Shown here one piece after another: positions 30,716-44,331 of a DNA stretch of 64,000 nt (within the stretch, counting starts at the first letter, position 1; each line of letters starts with the position of its first letter). Below the pieces are notes generated by a model, which was given only the letters and a program-made list of their open reading frames with translations, made no database searches and was not told where the DNA came from. The position numbers and the translations under genes are program-made. The DNA comes from Flectonema sp. DT1601 (lineage: Eukaryota; Euglenozoa; Diplonemea; Diplonemida; Diplonemidae). Where the stretch lies: contig OZ025814.1 of NCBI GenBank assembly GCA_964019425.1, positions 386,001-450,000 of the forward strand. The letters are read 5' to 3'.

Positions 30716-33700
30716 TTAGACTACCAGAGCCAGTCCACATAAAGTCCATTGTGGTATGTCTGATGATCTACAAGGTAGGCTAATTTCACAAAGACAAGAC
30801 TCTCGTGTTCTGGTCATGTATAAAGGAACAGATATACAAGATTCATCGGTGACAACATCACTAGCAACCCAACTTATATAACAATCAGGCATTCTAAACC
30901 ATGATGGGTCATCGGTTAAGCACTCTTGTAGAGCTCCGCTATTCCATTTAGCTCCCTGAAGTTGTAGTCCCTCGAGAGCTACTGAAATTGATGCTCCTGA
31001 GACTGCACCATTCCATCCACTTATTAGTTTAAGGTTCACAACAGATATTCCACTTGTTTTACTACTTTGTTGACGAAGAGCATTCAAGAAAGTTTTCGGT
31101 CGGAGGAGGTCCGACAGACGAATTGGTGAAGACAACAATGAATTATTCTGAGCTCTGTCTAACCAACCAGCTAACGCAACGGCTTTCGTTACAAGTGAAG
31201 TCATGAAGTTATCGACAGTTACAGGGCAGTCGAATTGCTGCCATCTATCAGGAACTTCATTAGCAAGTAAAGCAGCAGAATCTCTTTGTAACTCAGCAGT
31301 TATTAAAGAGACACCTCTAACAGTTCTCTCAATACCTTCCATACAAGATTGCACTGTTTCAACAAGTTCTTGTGCTGTGTGAAGTTCGTTGAATACGAAG
31401 CCTTCTACTGGTCCTGGTGATGCCTTTTTGTGAGGTTTCTTTTGCAATGCACCGGCGTTAGGTGTGCACATAGTAGTCCACTTTAATGTAATAGGTGTCA
31501 GTCTGTCACCCCATTCTGTCTTTGAAAGTTTCATCACGTCAACTACCTCTCGAAGTTTAATTAGATTTTGAAGAACGAATCGAACCTTCTCACGCTGGAC
31601 GGTTCTGTCACTGTTTGCAGGAAGTCCAAAAGTCGCTGGGTAATCCATCTCTGGAAGCTGCTGAATGACTTCCAAGAACTGCTGTTGATTACATGTTATT
31701 GGTACGTTAACTCCTTTGGAGATTGGTTGTGGCTTCTTACCACCAATACTGAGCTTATCATCGTTAAAATATAATCTGTTTTTTTTTTTTTTTTTTAATT
31801 TGTTACAACTGTCACACTCCTTTATATAAAACAACAATCACATACTGTAGGTACGTCTTCAGAAGCTGAACATCAAAATCGTTATCCATTCTACCTCCGT
31901 AAATAGCGTTCTCTAAGACTCCATATATGGTAAGCCAGTCAGGAGTATCTTCGTTGGACTGTTTTTAAAATATTTATTTTGCTTCGATAAGAAAGGAAGG
32001 TATCAATCAAAAACATACCTGCGCTAGAATTACATCAGCTGCACTGCGAAGATCAGCTGGTGAGAATTCATAAAACTTTGTCCTGTTTTATTGTAATGTA
32101 GTGTTGTGTTGGGTTGTGTTGGGTTTCTGACCGATAAGAGTGCATTAAAAAGTGTCAAAATTACATACCATCCCTGAGGAACATATGTTCGTCTTTCCAG
32201 AACCAGACCATGAAACCAAGCAAGATTAAACAATATTTGACATTGAAGTGGTGATTGCTTCTTGAGGTACACTGGATCCCAGTGTTCGTATGTTCGGAGA
32301 AGAGATTTTTTGATTCCTGGAGGGGCTTCAAAAGTAACCTTGAGAGATGTGGTTGCTAAGACTGTAGGAAAACGAGTGTGTGACTCTGTCGTTAGCCACA
32401 GTCTGAATTGTGGATGTGGATTCAAACTGTTTAGTTCTTTCTCTAAACTCGACACCCAGTCGATTACTAAATGAAGGTTCTTAAGAAGAAGCCACTTACC
32501 TTCTAGAGCACATCTACGAAGTTGTACCATAGCCTCTTCACATTGACCACCTCCCATAGCTATTTGAACAAAATTATTGCGACCAATTGTAGCAAATGCC
32601 ATCTCTTCAACTTGTAAACTAGGATCAGCACCAGGAGTGATAACAATTAAGATTGCTTCTGTTGGTTCTGTGATATCAGCGTATTGATTCATATGTACTT
32701 CAGGGGGTGTTAGAGATGATAAAGTTAAAGTTGATCTAACGAATGTATCCATTGCAGCTGTTAGTCGATCAGGACGGAAGATTTGAACTAAAACTAATTT
32801 CTGGAACGTACTAACATCGGACAAGTGAGCAGGCATTGCTGCTTCTGGTGTCGTTGCTTGCATCCAACGGTACCATGTATCGGCTTCTGATTGTGTTTGT
32901 AATTTTCTTTCAAGCTCTGGAATGTCTTTTTTCAAAGCTAAATACCCCGCAACACTATCTGTGTCTACCCACGATGCAACATCACTTGTCTGCTGTCCAT
33001 GTGCGTCAAGGTCAGCTAGTGATGTAAAGAACTTCCATTCAGCTGCCGTAAACAACGAATCGTATGGAGGGCTGCTTGCAACCCCCTGAACTACGTGCAT
33101 GCCAAACAACAATCTATCATCCTTAAACAGACCTCTTGAAACTAACATAAATACTTCTTGTAGTAGTAATTCAGATAGGGACTTTATCTTTTCTTCTGGT
33201 GAAATAACATCGCCATCGCCATCAGCTGCTAAGACTTGTTTAAATGTTTTAACAAATTGTGGTAGTCCAAACTGGTACATGTGATTTACTCTAGGCATGT
33301 CAGACATTAAGAAGAATAACTTCGATCCTAACTTCGCAAAAGGCCTATAAATATCTCTCTGTTGGTCCATCCTAGCTGTGTCAGCGTTTAGCTTTGCAAC
33401 GTCTTCGGAAATATCTGCAGCAGAGGTTTTGATTTTGGTTAAAGCCTCTACTAAAGAAGTATTCTCAAGGAGAGAGCCTTCTGCCTGTGATAATTTTTCA
33501 AGTAATTTTTCTTCAAGAGATGCAAGCTCTGACTTATACGCATCTTCCTTCTCAAGTTTTTCTTGTTTTTGTCGTTCCAAGTCAGGCTGTTCACTGTTAA
33601 TTGTTATACCCAACAACTGTCCTTCCAAACCCTCTCTAGTAATTGAAAAGTTAACTTCTGACGTCAAAGCCTGAGCATCAGGTGGTAACGTTAAGTCACA

Positions 33701-36700
33701 CTGACGAGTTACAAGATATAATTTAAATGTGTCTTGCCAGTCTACTAGTTTGTCACCAATTGGAACTACTTTCTTTGGACCTTGACTGATCAGATCCCTT
33801 CTCATAATCGGATATAATAAAGGAACGATACCATCGCACTCCGCAACTATTAAAGTTTTTCCAAATCGAACAGCGAGTTCTAAGTTATGTGCGAATCGTT
33901 CATCCGCTGGAGTGGTGTACTCCGTGTGAACATCAGGCCTTCTATTTAAATGTTCTCTGAGCCACTTTGTAGCCTGAGATGCAGGATCAATAAACAAAGG
34001 TGTTTGTGTTGCGTCTAATAACATGATAGCATTCTGCATTGATAATTCATCTGCTGGTAACCCTTCAGCTTTGTATTGAAGAATGTCACGTTCACGACGC
34101 ATGAATCTGGTGAGTGAGAACTTATCAGTTCCGAGATGCTCACACCATTCTCGAACTTTAGCTTCGCGAACATCTTCTGATGACTTTGAGAGATATGTAA
34201 GGAATCCGGCAGCCATTAGACAGCGTTTTGGTAGTTCTACGAAATCTGCATTAATATCAGCGACCTGCTCTCCCCATCGAGTATTCTCACCAGATAGTTT
34301 ACCAAGTAATTCCTTAGCTGACTTCAACATTGCTTGCGCCCTCTGAACACCTTCCTGAAGTGAAGCAGCCTGAGCTGTTTTTGTACTAAAATCCTTACGA
34401 AGTTCTTCAACCTTCTCCTCAAGTTTCCGAATGCTCTTTTCAGCTTTTTGTAAATTGCTTTGTGCGGATTTTAATTTTTCTTCTGCGGCGTCTAATTCCG
34501 TCTGAAGAGGTTGAATTTTTTCTAATACACACGAGTATTCAACATTAGCACGAACCCATGTAGCTAGTGGTGCAGCAGCTACTGATGCTCTTATAATAAT
34601 TTCATGTTTGAATGATTGTGGTTTTTGTTCCAACAGTTTTTTAACGTTCTCGCGAACTTCTGGTTTGATGTCGGACGCATCGAAGTTTAAGATTCTATCC
34701 TTGACTCCACGAATACTTAAGAACTTCTTCATTGCTAACCATGAAGTGTCTCTGTGGTCCATAAGGCATAGAACTCCTTCAAGAACATCTCTGATAGCTG
34801 CAGGAGGTGTTTGCAGACATCTGATTTCGTTAATGTTGTCACTCTTAATAGATCCAACTGCCTCTCTAGCGGCTGCTAATACTGGTTCAATTTGAGCGAT
34901 CTCCTTCTCAATTGCTGCTTTCTTTGTTGCGTTTATCTCACTTTCCTTAGACAAGGAAACCTTTAGCGTCTCGGCATTGGCTTTGTGTTTTCCTGCTTCT
35001 TCCATCTTCTGTTGGATCTCAGTTAGAGCGTTGTCAGCTTCTTCTTGTTTTACAGAAAGGACTTCTTTCTTTTTTTGAGCTTCCTTCTTTAGTACGTCAA
35101 CGTTAGTTTGTGCTTCTTGTAATTTTGCTAAACCGTTTTGGAGTCGAGAGCGAAGTTCTTCATAGTTGCTTACCTTACCATGCCAAACTTTCTTAAAATT
35201 ATCTAAGAAATATCTGAACACTCTCGGTGTTGATTGATATCCAAGACCCGTGTGAATCTGTAAAGCCTCACCCACAACATCAAATGTAATCTGAGGTGCA
35301 GGTGATACCGCTCGGGGCGATGATGTTTCTGGTGCGTCTAAAGCCTTTGAACCTTCTTCTGGTTTTGACTCTTTTTTAGGTTGTAATTCTCTAACAATTT
35401 CCTTTAACACCAGTTCTGGTACTCTCTTCATGCCTGAAGTTGACCAGGTACCCATCCACATAACCTGAGAACGTGTGTACAGAGAAGGATTACTTTGACA
35501 TGAGTATTCATAAGCAGCATTAGTTGGATCCATAGACACTGCGATGTGAAGATATTTCCTCACTCTGTGTACAAAGAACTGATATAATCCTGACATGAAT
35601 CCTTCAGCCGCAGCGATTTCTTTCAGTGGAGACAAGATTGGATCGAGCTCTTCTTGAGTGTATAGTCCTGGGGATTCACCTCCTGCTAATAAAGAGTTTA
35701 TAATCTCTAAGAATCCACTGTGGACTATGTTGTGGTCTTCTATTAGTAGGACGACGTGTTCACCCTTTACACCTGCAGTGTTTAGACAAGATTTTATTTC
35801 AGTTTTGAACTCTTTGAGACCGTAGTCGCGACCCATTTTTAATTCAATCAGTTGCATGCGAAGAGCATACGCACAGAGACTGACTACTTCACGTCTGCCA
35901 ACACCTGAGCGTCCACATAGTAGTAAAGATCCTCCTTCATTAGAGAGAACACGATCAATTCGAGATATCCATCCGAGTATTTCTGGTAAGACTACCAAGT
36001 CTAATGATTTTATCTCTCGTTCATGTTGAACGAGGTATTGTTGAATGTGTTTCTTGTAGTCTCGGTACTCTACAGATTGTAAATTAGTTCTCGACAACCA
36101 CGATGTGAAGAACCTATCACCTTCTCTATCTCTACGAGTATATCCAAGTACAGCACTTAGTTGTTCACTTAGCATGTCATTAACTCGTTTTCGGTGTTCA
36201 GTTTTTGTAAGACGATCAGCAAAAGTTCTCTGACCTTCATAATAAACGATATCAGCCAAGTCATTGTTTTCAACATCATAACGAAGAAGATTGAGAGCCC
36301 AACTTGTCAGATCTCTTGGATTAAATACGTAATGACTTGCGTCATCAACTGTCCATCTCTTTTTAACTTCAGCGTAGACTGCGCACATTACTCTTGCTAG
36401 GTCAGAACCCTTACCACTACTCCAACCTCCGCTATTCTTTTCTAGTTGAGGTGATGATAGTAATATTTGCATAAATTCAGTGTAAATTAAAGTTAAATTC
36501 TCCTTTGAAGGATACGATATGCTCAACACTGAGATAATTGCTACAAAACGAGGAGCGAGGTCATAACGACCAACAGACCCAGATGGGTTCATAGTGCAAA
36601 TGACTTGAATACGTTCAACCCTGATCCACTCTAAGTCTTTATCATAGAATCCGTTATATAATATAATTTGTTGAAGAAATGAATGAACCTGAACAGTACC

Positions 36701-39700
36701 ATAACTATCTGGTTTTGGTAAATTTATATCTTTCAATAAGAGAACGAGACGTTCACAGTCTCTAGGACGGAGGGCAGGACCTTCAGCTGTTGACACCCTG
36801 GCACACATCTGTTGTAACTTTTGCTGTACGTGAATTCCTTCTGTCTGTGCACTGCAATGAATAACTGCTATTTTAACACTTTTAATTTCTTTCAATATTG
36901 ATAACACGAGTGATGACTTACCACATCCTTCAGGTCCAACTAATAAGAAAGGACGTTCTGTTCCAGGTGATACCCAGGTCTTAATGATGTCAATGTCTCT
37001 TTGTACGTCACATGTTCTGACCATTGTACCATCGCGTAAATCGTCTAGGGTTAGGTCTACAGCACCAGGGTCGTACTCGTACTTCACGAACTTCCCGTCT
37101 ATTGTGTAGGCGTCTAGTAAGTTTCCTCGTGGAGCACGTTCACCAGTCAGATCAAAGATACTACGTGAGTAGTCCTCTCGTTCAGCTGGTGGAAGAAGAG
37201 ATCCAAGACCCCTGATGAGTCCGATTGTGAATTCAGTTTTTTCAGACACACCTGAAAGATGAGACAGACCAGTGTTAACAATTCCCATTCGAGTAGTTTC
37301 AACAACGTTTCCTTTCATTTCGAGAAGCATGTTAACGGCTTTGTAGAAATATTCTTCCATCCAAAGTTCAAGAGCTGGTCTAACTACATCAGGTTGTTTT
37401 GCTAACCATGAAGTGACTGCTGACTTCGGATCAACATCTTCTTCAGATAAGAAGATCATTCCAACTCGACTAACAGTTGCAGGAGATGCGTAGCTTAGAG
37501 AGTGAGTTTCAAATATAAAGTTTACATTTGGTCCGAATTGGATACGCTCACCGTTAGGCATCGTAAGTAGTTTGTTATCATCAAGAACAGAATTTAGTGA
37601 TTCAACCCATTCAGGGTCTACATCACCATCACATAAGATCCAAGACTTTGTACTGCCATCAGTTGGTTCTTTTACAACCATTCTCGCTGCAGCTGTTAAG
37701 ACTCCATCGGTCCACTCTCTAGTGTCGGTGTCCATGTTTCCAAGTAGCTGAGTTCTCGGCATAGCCTTAGGGTTCATTACGTGTAGAGGTACCCTGATTT
37801 TCAATTTCTCCAAAGCCGATCTCAAAATTGAAAGTAGTGTTGACTTACCAGATCCACTAGGTCCGACAATTACTACTCCCATTCTTTGATTTAGCGCCTC
37901 ATAGAGTTGAAGAACTTTTTGAACTTGTAGTTCAATTCGTTGAAGCCCAGCATCTTTAATTGCTTCGTTTACTGCAGGGAGAAGTTCCTCATAAACGATT
38001 TCCTTTATAGGAACACCTGGGAATACATCAGCTATTAAACTGTTGAACAACCTAGTGTCATCGAATGCTAATTTTGATAAAGTATTTACTCTCAGTGATT
38101 GGATTACTAATTCTTGTTCTAATTCAATGGTTTGTTCCATTCCTTTGGAGTTATTGTCTTTGTGCCATTTTGATATTAAATTTCCACAAAGTGAAAGACA
38201 TGTTTTTATAGCACGTAGTCCCCAATCGTAGTGCTGCTGTGCAGATAACAGTTGCTTTGATAAAGTGAAAGTCGTTACAATCATTTTTGATATTTGAGAT
38301 GCGAATATAAAACCCTCTGATAATAATATAGTCTCCGCAATCAAATTCAAATCAGGAACAGACATAGCAACCTCTCTAAACAATTGTTTTAAATTATCTG
38401 GCAGTTTTGATCGTCCTCCATATCCCTTTCCTGCAGGGTTGAGTGTTACAAAGATACCAGCATTGTGGTTTACGTCAATTCTACGAGATAAAAGATCACA
38501 TTCAGGTTCTTTGTTTTTAATTGCTGCTTGAATCACCTGGATCATCTGACTTATAGCGGAGAGCTGGTCTTCTTTCAAACGATTAAATTCATCAAAACAT
38601 CCCCAAGCACCACATTTAACGAGTCCAACAAAGATTCTTCCCATCGATTTGAAATCAATTCCTTCATCGCAGTTAAATACCAAAACCTGTCTTCCCATTG
38701 CATTTCCTAGTGCCTTTACAGATTCTGTTTTTCCAGTACCTGCAGGTCCGTATGGATTTCCTCCGTATCCGAGATGCATCCCTTGTGTTAATGTTAAGTA
38801 ACATTTGTCAGTGAGGGGTGTGTGGACTAGTTTTGGTGAGTTACCCTGATACTCAAATGTATAATCAAAAGCAGCATCAACCATGTGAACTTTACATGGA
38901 CTTGCTTCTTCTCTGAGATAGAATCGAAGTTGTTTTTGCCACCACCAATCTGACTCTAATTTAACGTTGTGAGTGATAAGTTGATCGGCTACGTCAATAC
39001 TGTGGATGAGGTCCATAATTATGGATTTCATTTTTAAAGTGGTGACGGCATCCTCAGGTTTTGATTGAGTGTTTGTTTTAAGTCTATGCACCAAATCAGC
39101 TTTAAGCTCTGGTAACTTCATTTGCTTTATCGCTAAATGTGATTTTTGAGTCCAGTGAATAAGTTCACTCAAACAAAGTAATTGTGATGGAAATTTGAAT
39201 AAATCGTTTTCCTTTACACAGCTCCATAGCATGGCTATAAGAGTGATTTTCATTTCTCTATCTAACTCAGCTAACCATGATTCAACCTCTGCTGTTACAG
39301 TAACTTCATTGACCAGAGGGACGACTTCTCCGACAAGTGAAACCATCGCTGTAATATTTTGTTGATTATCATCAAATTGAACTCTGTGGATGCCACTAAA
39401 CAGTTTCTTTAAATGAGTTTGAATAACACTCGGGTTCTGACTCTGTCCTAAGATTTCAAGTAAATCATCATCACCAATGAAGTAGAATCGAGGAAATTTG
39501 TCTCTCTTTTGTTCTAAATATTCATTAAGAGCTTTTTGACATCTATCAAGCTGTTCTAAGATTGACCTCAGAGAGGATCCAATGTCTCGAGTGCTCAGTT
39601 CTATCACGCGAGGATCGCTTTCAACTTCTCTCATGATGTCCATAAAAGTTTTATCGACTCTTCTAAATCGAGGTTGTTCTTGTGGAAGGGCTCCTCTTGC

Positions 39701-42700
39701 AAAGATTGGTTCCAAGTAGACCCATTTTCTTTGAATTTGCATCAGCAGATGAAGATAGTCATCGAGGGCTACGAATTTCTGTTCCCAACTAGCAGCTTCT
39801 CCAGCAAAACCTCCGTAGTACGGTGAGTCTTTTAGAGAACCTAAAAGTGATTGATTATCACCCACGTGAGTTAGTAGTTCCTTCCAGTCTTTAATTAACA
39901 TAACTTTACCAGAAATACAACTTTGTGGTTTTGTGAGTTCAAATGTTGTTTCGTGTGCCCAAGCTCTGACTTCTGCCAGTGCTTCTCTAATTTGAATTTC
40001 ACCCTGTGCCTTGGCGTGTAAACCTTTTAAATTCTTTTCATTCTGAGACACCAATTCAACCCGATCTAAGATGTGTCCAAATGTTAACTTTTCAGGTGTG
40101 ATTTCATGGCGATCAATTTCTAAGTATCGAAACATCTCCGCCCAGTGATCAAGAGTCATCCCTTCTCCACTACAAAACTTGAATAACGGAAGGGTAGCTG
40201 ACCACAAGTCTAGCTGTGTTCTGACGTATATTACGACGTCGTTGGTGGGTTTTTCTTTTAGTGTTTCCTTCCATTTGATGCAAAGGTCATCGAATTTAAA
40301 TATCTTTGATCTGAATCCGTACCAGTTTTCTGACCTAAATTCATTCACCTCCGCTGTGAAGTGTTCGTAGAGTTCCCAAACTCCAGAGAGACTGCCGATG
40401 TCTTCTTTGAGAGTGTCGAGGACTTGCATATCTGGTGCATCCATCTTGAAGTATTGACACTGATCAATGACAGATTTACCTCGTTGGTCGAAGTGGTTGA
40501 GTTCGACTTGTTGATTCTTTATGAACTGAAGTGCTGAAGCGATTGCTTCACCATCCTTTAGACTCGACATGTCACGAGGTTTACGTTCTTTCCAGACTTC
40601 AGAAAAGCAATCCAGTTCTTTGAAGTATTTTTCTATATCGCGATTGACTTCATTACGAAGTCTTTCAATCTGTTCAGCCATCATCTGTTCGTGTGCTCTG
40701 AGGAGATCATCAAAGGCACCAAGACGTGCTTTTACCTTTGATCCATCAAGGGTAGATCCCGCTTGATGCTTTTTATATAAAGCTGACTTGTCTTCAAAAG
40801 TTTTCATTAATCTTTGAATAGGAGCTTGACGTTCTTTCATTGTCTGATAGGCTTTGTTTGCTTTACCGATATCTTCGAGTGTAGTTGGGGATTCGTTAAG
40901 TCTCTCAATGGCGTCTCCAAGGAATTGCTCAATCTCTACGAGGTGTGATTCAGCTGCTTTTTTTAAAGAATCCTTCAGAGCTTGACCAAGTCTGCTAAGC
41001 TGGTCTTCAATAGCGGCCTTGATGGGGATTGTGGATACCTGAAAGCAATCGATTCGTATTGTGTCTTCTAAGGCTCCGATTTCCTTTCCTTTAGTTTTGA
41101 GCATGCGATAGTTTTTTTCCCAATCTTGGACGTCTTCAAGGCATTCGACCCATTTCTCAATATCAACTAGTCCCAACACAACGTAATCTTTGTATTTCCT
41201 ACGTACTCTTGCCAGTCTACCAAATAGTTGTTCTGTTTTTACAAAAACTGTTTCAATTCCGGTTTCGTTTCTCTCTGTCATCGATCTGAAGATTTCAGCA
41301 ACTCCAACTCCGTTAAACGACATCGGAATTGCGATGAAATCCCTGATATTCCTGTAGTAGTGTTCTCTTATTTTTTCAAAGATTGGATCAAATTGAATCT
41401 GCCCCTGTTTAAAACAAAGGCTGACATGGATTTCAGGAAGACTCTCATTCAGTGTCTCCAAACCAAGTTGATATTGATGTTCAAGAACTTTGTAAAGTTG
41501 GTGATCCCAATGACGTTTCCATGGATCCGTATTTTTGAAGCCACTTTTTTCCAAATCCGCAAACTTTTGTCTCATCTCTTTAAGCACTGCCTTCCACTTA
41601 TCGATGTGTTTTACTAAATCGACATCCATCAGTGATTTCACTAACGCAATGAACTCTTCGTGGACTTTTCTTAGTCTTCGATTTTCACGTGTTAAGACCT
41701 CAGCAGAGTCTTTTAGTTGTCTTGTGAATGTGTCGACATCTTTCTTGTCACCCCAGGCTACTTGACCACCCTTTGAACCTTTTCCTTTGACGACATTCTC
41801 AAATGCGGCAATTGGTTTCTCAAGGAGAGTGATGGTACTTGGGATAACCTGTCGATCCATTGTGTTGTAGAAGTTCGCAACCTGTTTTAAGACTGTTGCA
41901 TTTCTGTAAAAACGAAGAGCATCCTGAGCGACCTTTTGAATTGCTGAAGGAACTTCATAACCAAGTGAGAGTAGTTGTCGGACCTCTCTAATTAGTTCGA
42001 CTAGCTTTTCAGAGAAGTTGACCATGAGACGACCGTCTTTCTTAGCTATTTCCATTATTCTACCTTCCATCGTCAGAGTAAGTGATCCAGAGTCCTTAGT
42101 AACATGAGCTATGCTCTCTTGAATGTCGGAGATCCAAGAAAGAAATGTTTCACTCTCGTAATCCTTTAGTTCTGATAACAATTGTTGATTCTGTTGTTCA
42201 AACTGTTCATAACGAGCCAAGTCAGAGAGGAGAGACTTTCCAGCATTAGTGGTGTACTCAATTTTTCTTCTAAGCTGACGAGACCATATTAAGTTATTCA
42301 GAATTGACGGCATGTTCCTTCCTGCTTGGAGTCGCTTATCTTCGAGATCAGTTTCTTCGTTGTCGATGCGGGAATTCTTATTCTCAAATTCACTCTTGTA
42401 GCTGTTGATCTTTTCAGACAGTTTTGCTAATAAAGTATCACGTTCTGAACAGAGCTCAGTACTAATTGTTGGTCGAGAAATCATTTCTCTGTATCGGACA
42501 AACCCTTGAAGTAAAGCTTGTGTATTTGACGACAGATTCGCTAATTCCTGTCTCAATCTTGATGCGGATCTCTGTTCCAAGGGTTCTAACTTTTGCTCGA
42601 ATGACTTCACAGCAGCTTCCCACGTTTCAATTGTTCCACGAGAGACGTTAAATATTTCTATTGTAGCAAAAGATTCCCAAGCCTGTTCAATTGTCTTTCT

Positions 42701-43750
42701 CATATCAGTGAGTTCTTGTTTTGTTAAGAGTGACGATAATTGTTCGAAGGTACTTCGTAGTCGTAGTATTGAATGTAATCTCTGATTGATCGCACCAACT
42801 TCAACGTCTTGATGTGCTGCTCCTTGCCATTCAGACCAGTCAACTGTGGTTAGAGTTTTGCAAATGTGTTGCCATTTTTCACATACAGCCATTGATAGTT
42901 CAAGGTTTTGTCTCACTGTGACGTATGGACTTTTCCAAAATGCGTCTGGAGAATCAGTTAAGTGAGATAATTTTGATTTCAGCTGCTGAACAATATGGTC
43001 TCCGATGGTTGACAAGATATAGCTGGCCTTCCTCTCAGAGACCGACTTACCTCTGTACCAGTCATTAATACGATCTTGAACAATTTCAAGTATCGTTTCC
43101 GGTATCTCCTCAAGCGTTCCCCAATCAGTAGGCAGTAGCTGATTAATTTCCGATGCATCCATCAAATGGATTAATATGCTTGCTAATGATTTGGTTTTTA
43201 TATCAAGGGTTACTTCACCCTGACTGGTGATGATTAACGACATAACTCTTTCAGACAGTACGGTTAAATCAATACGTACATTGTCTGCACCTGATGTTAG
43301 TATTGGAGGGAATTCAGTTATGAATGTTGGATTCGTAAACTGTTTTGAGTATTCTACCGCAAGCTTATCAAGAATCATTTCAGTATTGGGGTCGTCATGA
43401 AATTGAAGTGACGATTCCGGAAATTCAATTTTCATTGCCTTTTCCATAAACGATTTAAACGTTTCTTTCTTATAACCACTATTGAAGTCCAGTTCAATTC
43501 CCTCTCCATCTTTGGTAAATACAATTTTACTGCTTGTGCTGTCAGCACTTCGTAAGTCTTTGATCATGCTGGATATTACCTTCTCCATTATCTCACTTCC
43601 CCATTCAGTTGTCGCACCTTGCTTTGTAAACTTATAACGGAGAGTGTCGTCTTGTTCATCTTTCTCGAATGCGATGCCTTTACTTTTAAGTAGGCTGTCC
43701 GCCCCCTTTCCGAGGACTGCCCGCATCCCCTCGACACTACCTCCCGACAT
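30716..43750 (-). CDS. DYNC2H1: Cytoplasmic dynein 2 (intraflagellar transport) heavy chain, four exons
   Basis: Motor for retrograde intraflagellar transport along flagellar microtubules. Exons 43750-32169, 32082-32019, 31958-31846 and 31775-30716 join in frame to 4272 residues, close to the usual length of about 4300. All three introns begin GTATGT and end CAG, and the joined C terminus reads GWTKFYEFSPADL, then ENAIYGGRMDNDFD, then LYFND, a strong family match. P-loops: AAA1 GPAGTGKT (near 1667, after TPLTDKCYLTLTQGM and followed by ESVKALG), AAA2 GPSGSGKS (near 1963), AAA3 GPEGCGKS (near 2270), AAA4 GRSGVGRR (near 2610, where the usual GK is GR). VFNCDEGIDFKSMGRIFVGL separates this from axonemal and dynein-1 chains. 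Stalk coiled coils lie on either side of residues about 3000. The ATG has an acceptor-like CAG 19 bases upstream (43770-43772). Confidence 0.97.
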
Positions 43751-43943
43751 ACTGCTGCGTGTTGGGGTGCTGTGAAAGAACTAATAGTTGGGTAAAAAGA
43801 TGTAAAACAAAAAATGGAGCCCTCGTCTTGTTCGGCAATTCCTGAGAAAGTCAACTTTTTTTTTCCAACTCTGCCAACAGTTTCTTTTTCCTTCTCTTGT
43901 ACAAGTGATAACCATAGGAGTAAAAAAAAAAATACTTCTACAA

Positions 43944-44053
43944 TTCCTGGTAGTACAGTGGTCAGTACGTCATTCTTTCAAAGTCTATCAAGTCTGACGG
44001 CCTTGCGGTCGTATCTACCGATGAAGACTCAGGTTCGAATCCTGGCCAGGAAG
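43944..44053 (+). tRNA. tRNA-Glu(UUC) with a 38-base intron
   Basis: Cloverleaf read by eye. Acceptor stem TTCCTGG (43944-43950) pairs perfectly with CCAGGAA (44046-44052); discriminator G at 44053. D arm GTAC/GTAC around AGTGGTCA. Anticodon stem TCATT (43970-43974 region) pairs with GATGA (44020-44024, one G-T). The loop is CTTTCA plus C, giving anticodon TTC. The 38-base intron (43981-44018) lies between positions 37 and 38, the canonical site. T arm TCAGG-TTCGAAT-CCTGG. The A box (TAGTACAGTGG) and B box (GGTTCGAATCC) fit RNA polymerase III promoters. It is the only plus-strand gene found, antisense to the dominant gene direction and between two protein genes. Confidence 0.93.
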
Positions 44054-44063
44054 TTTTTTTTTT
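44054..44063 (+). terminator. Pol III terminator of tRNA-Glu
   Basis: A run of ten T directly after the discriminator base of tRNA-Glu, the standard RNA polymerase III stop signal. Confidence 0.85.
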
Positions 44064-44331
44064 ACCTGTTGAAAAGTACTTTAGGCTATGGTCGGGTGAA
44101 AAAAATATTAAGGGATTGCCACGAATATTGTGATCATACGAATTCATCTTGCATTTGATTATTGCTGTAAAAAATTAAAAATAAAATTATCGATATCAGT
44201 TGTTTAGCTGACAAAGTAATGTGACCGATCGCAAGTGCAGCAGCAGCAAGAAGTCATCTTTTAGTGTAAATGAAAGACACAACAATACCAGAAACAAACA
44301 TAAACATAAAATAGAAATAGTCTTGTAAATG

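Larger units (their letters stand above)
43751..44331. other. Intergenic with antisense tRNA, 581 bases
   Basis: Holds the dynein leader, the plus-strand tRNA-Glu gene with its T-run terminator, and the 3' UTR of the upstream coiled-coil gene. Nothing else recognised. Confidence 0.6.

Noticed and set aside
30716-31837. Separate 373-residue gene
   Set aside because: It is the last exon of the dynein heavy chain with intron read-through at its start; splicing joins it in frame to the tail of the large frame.
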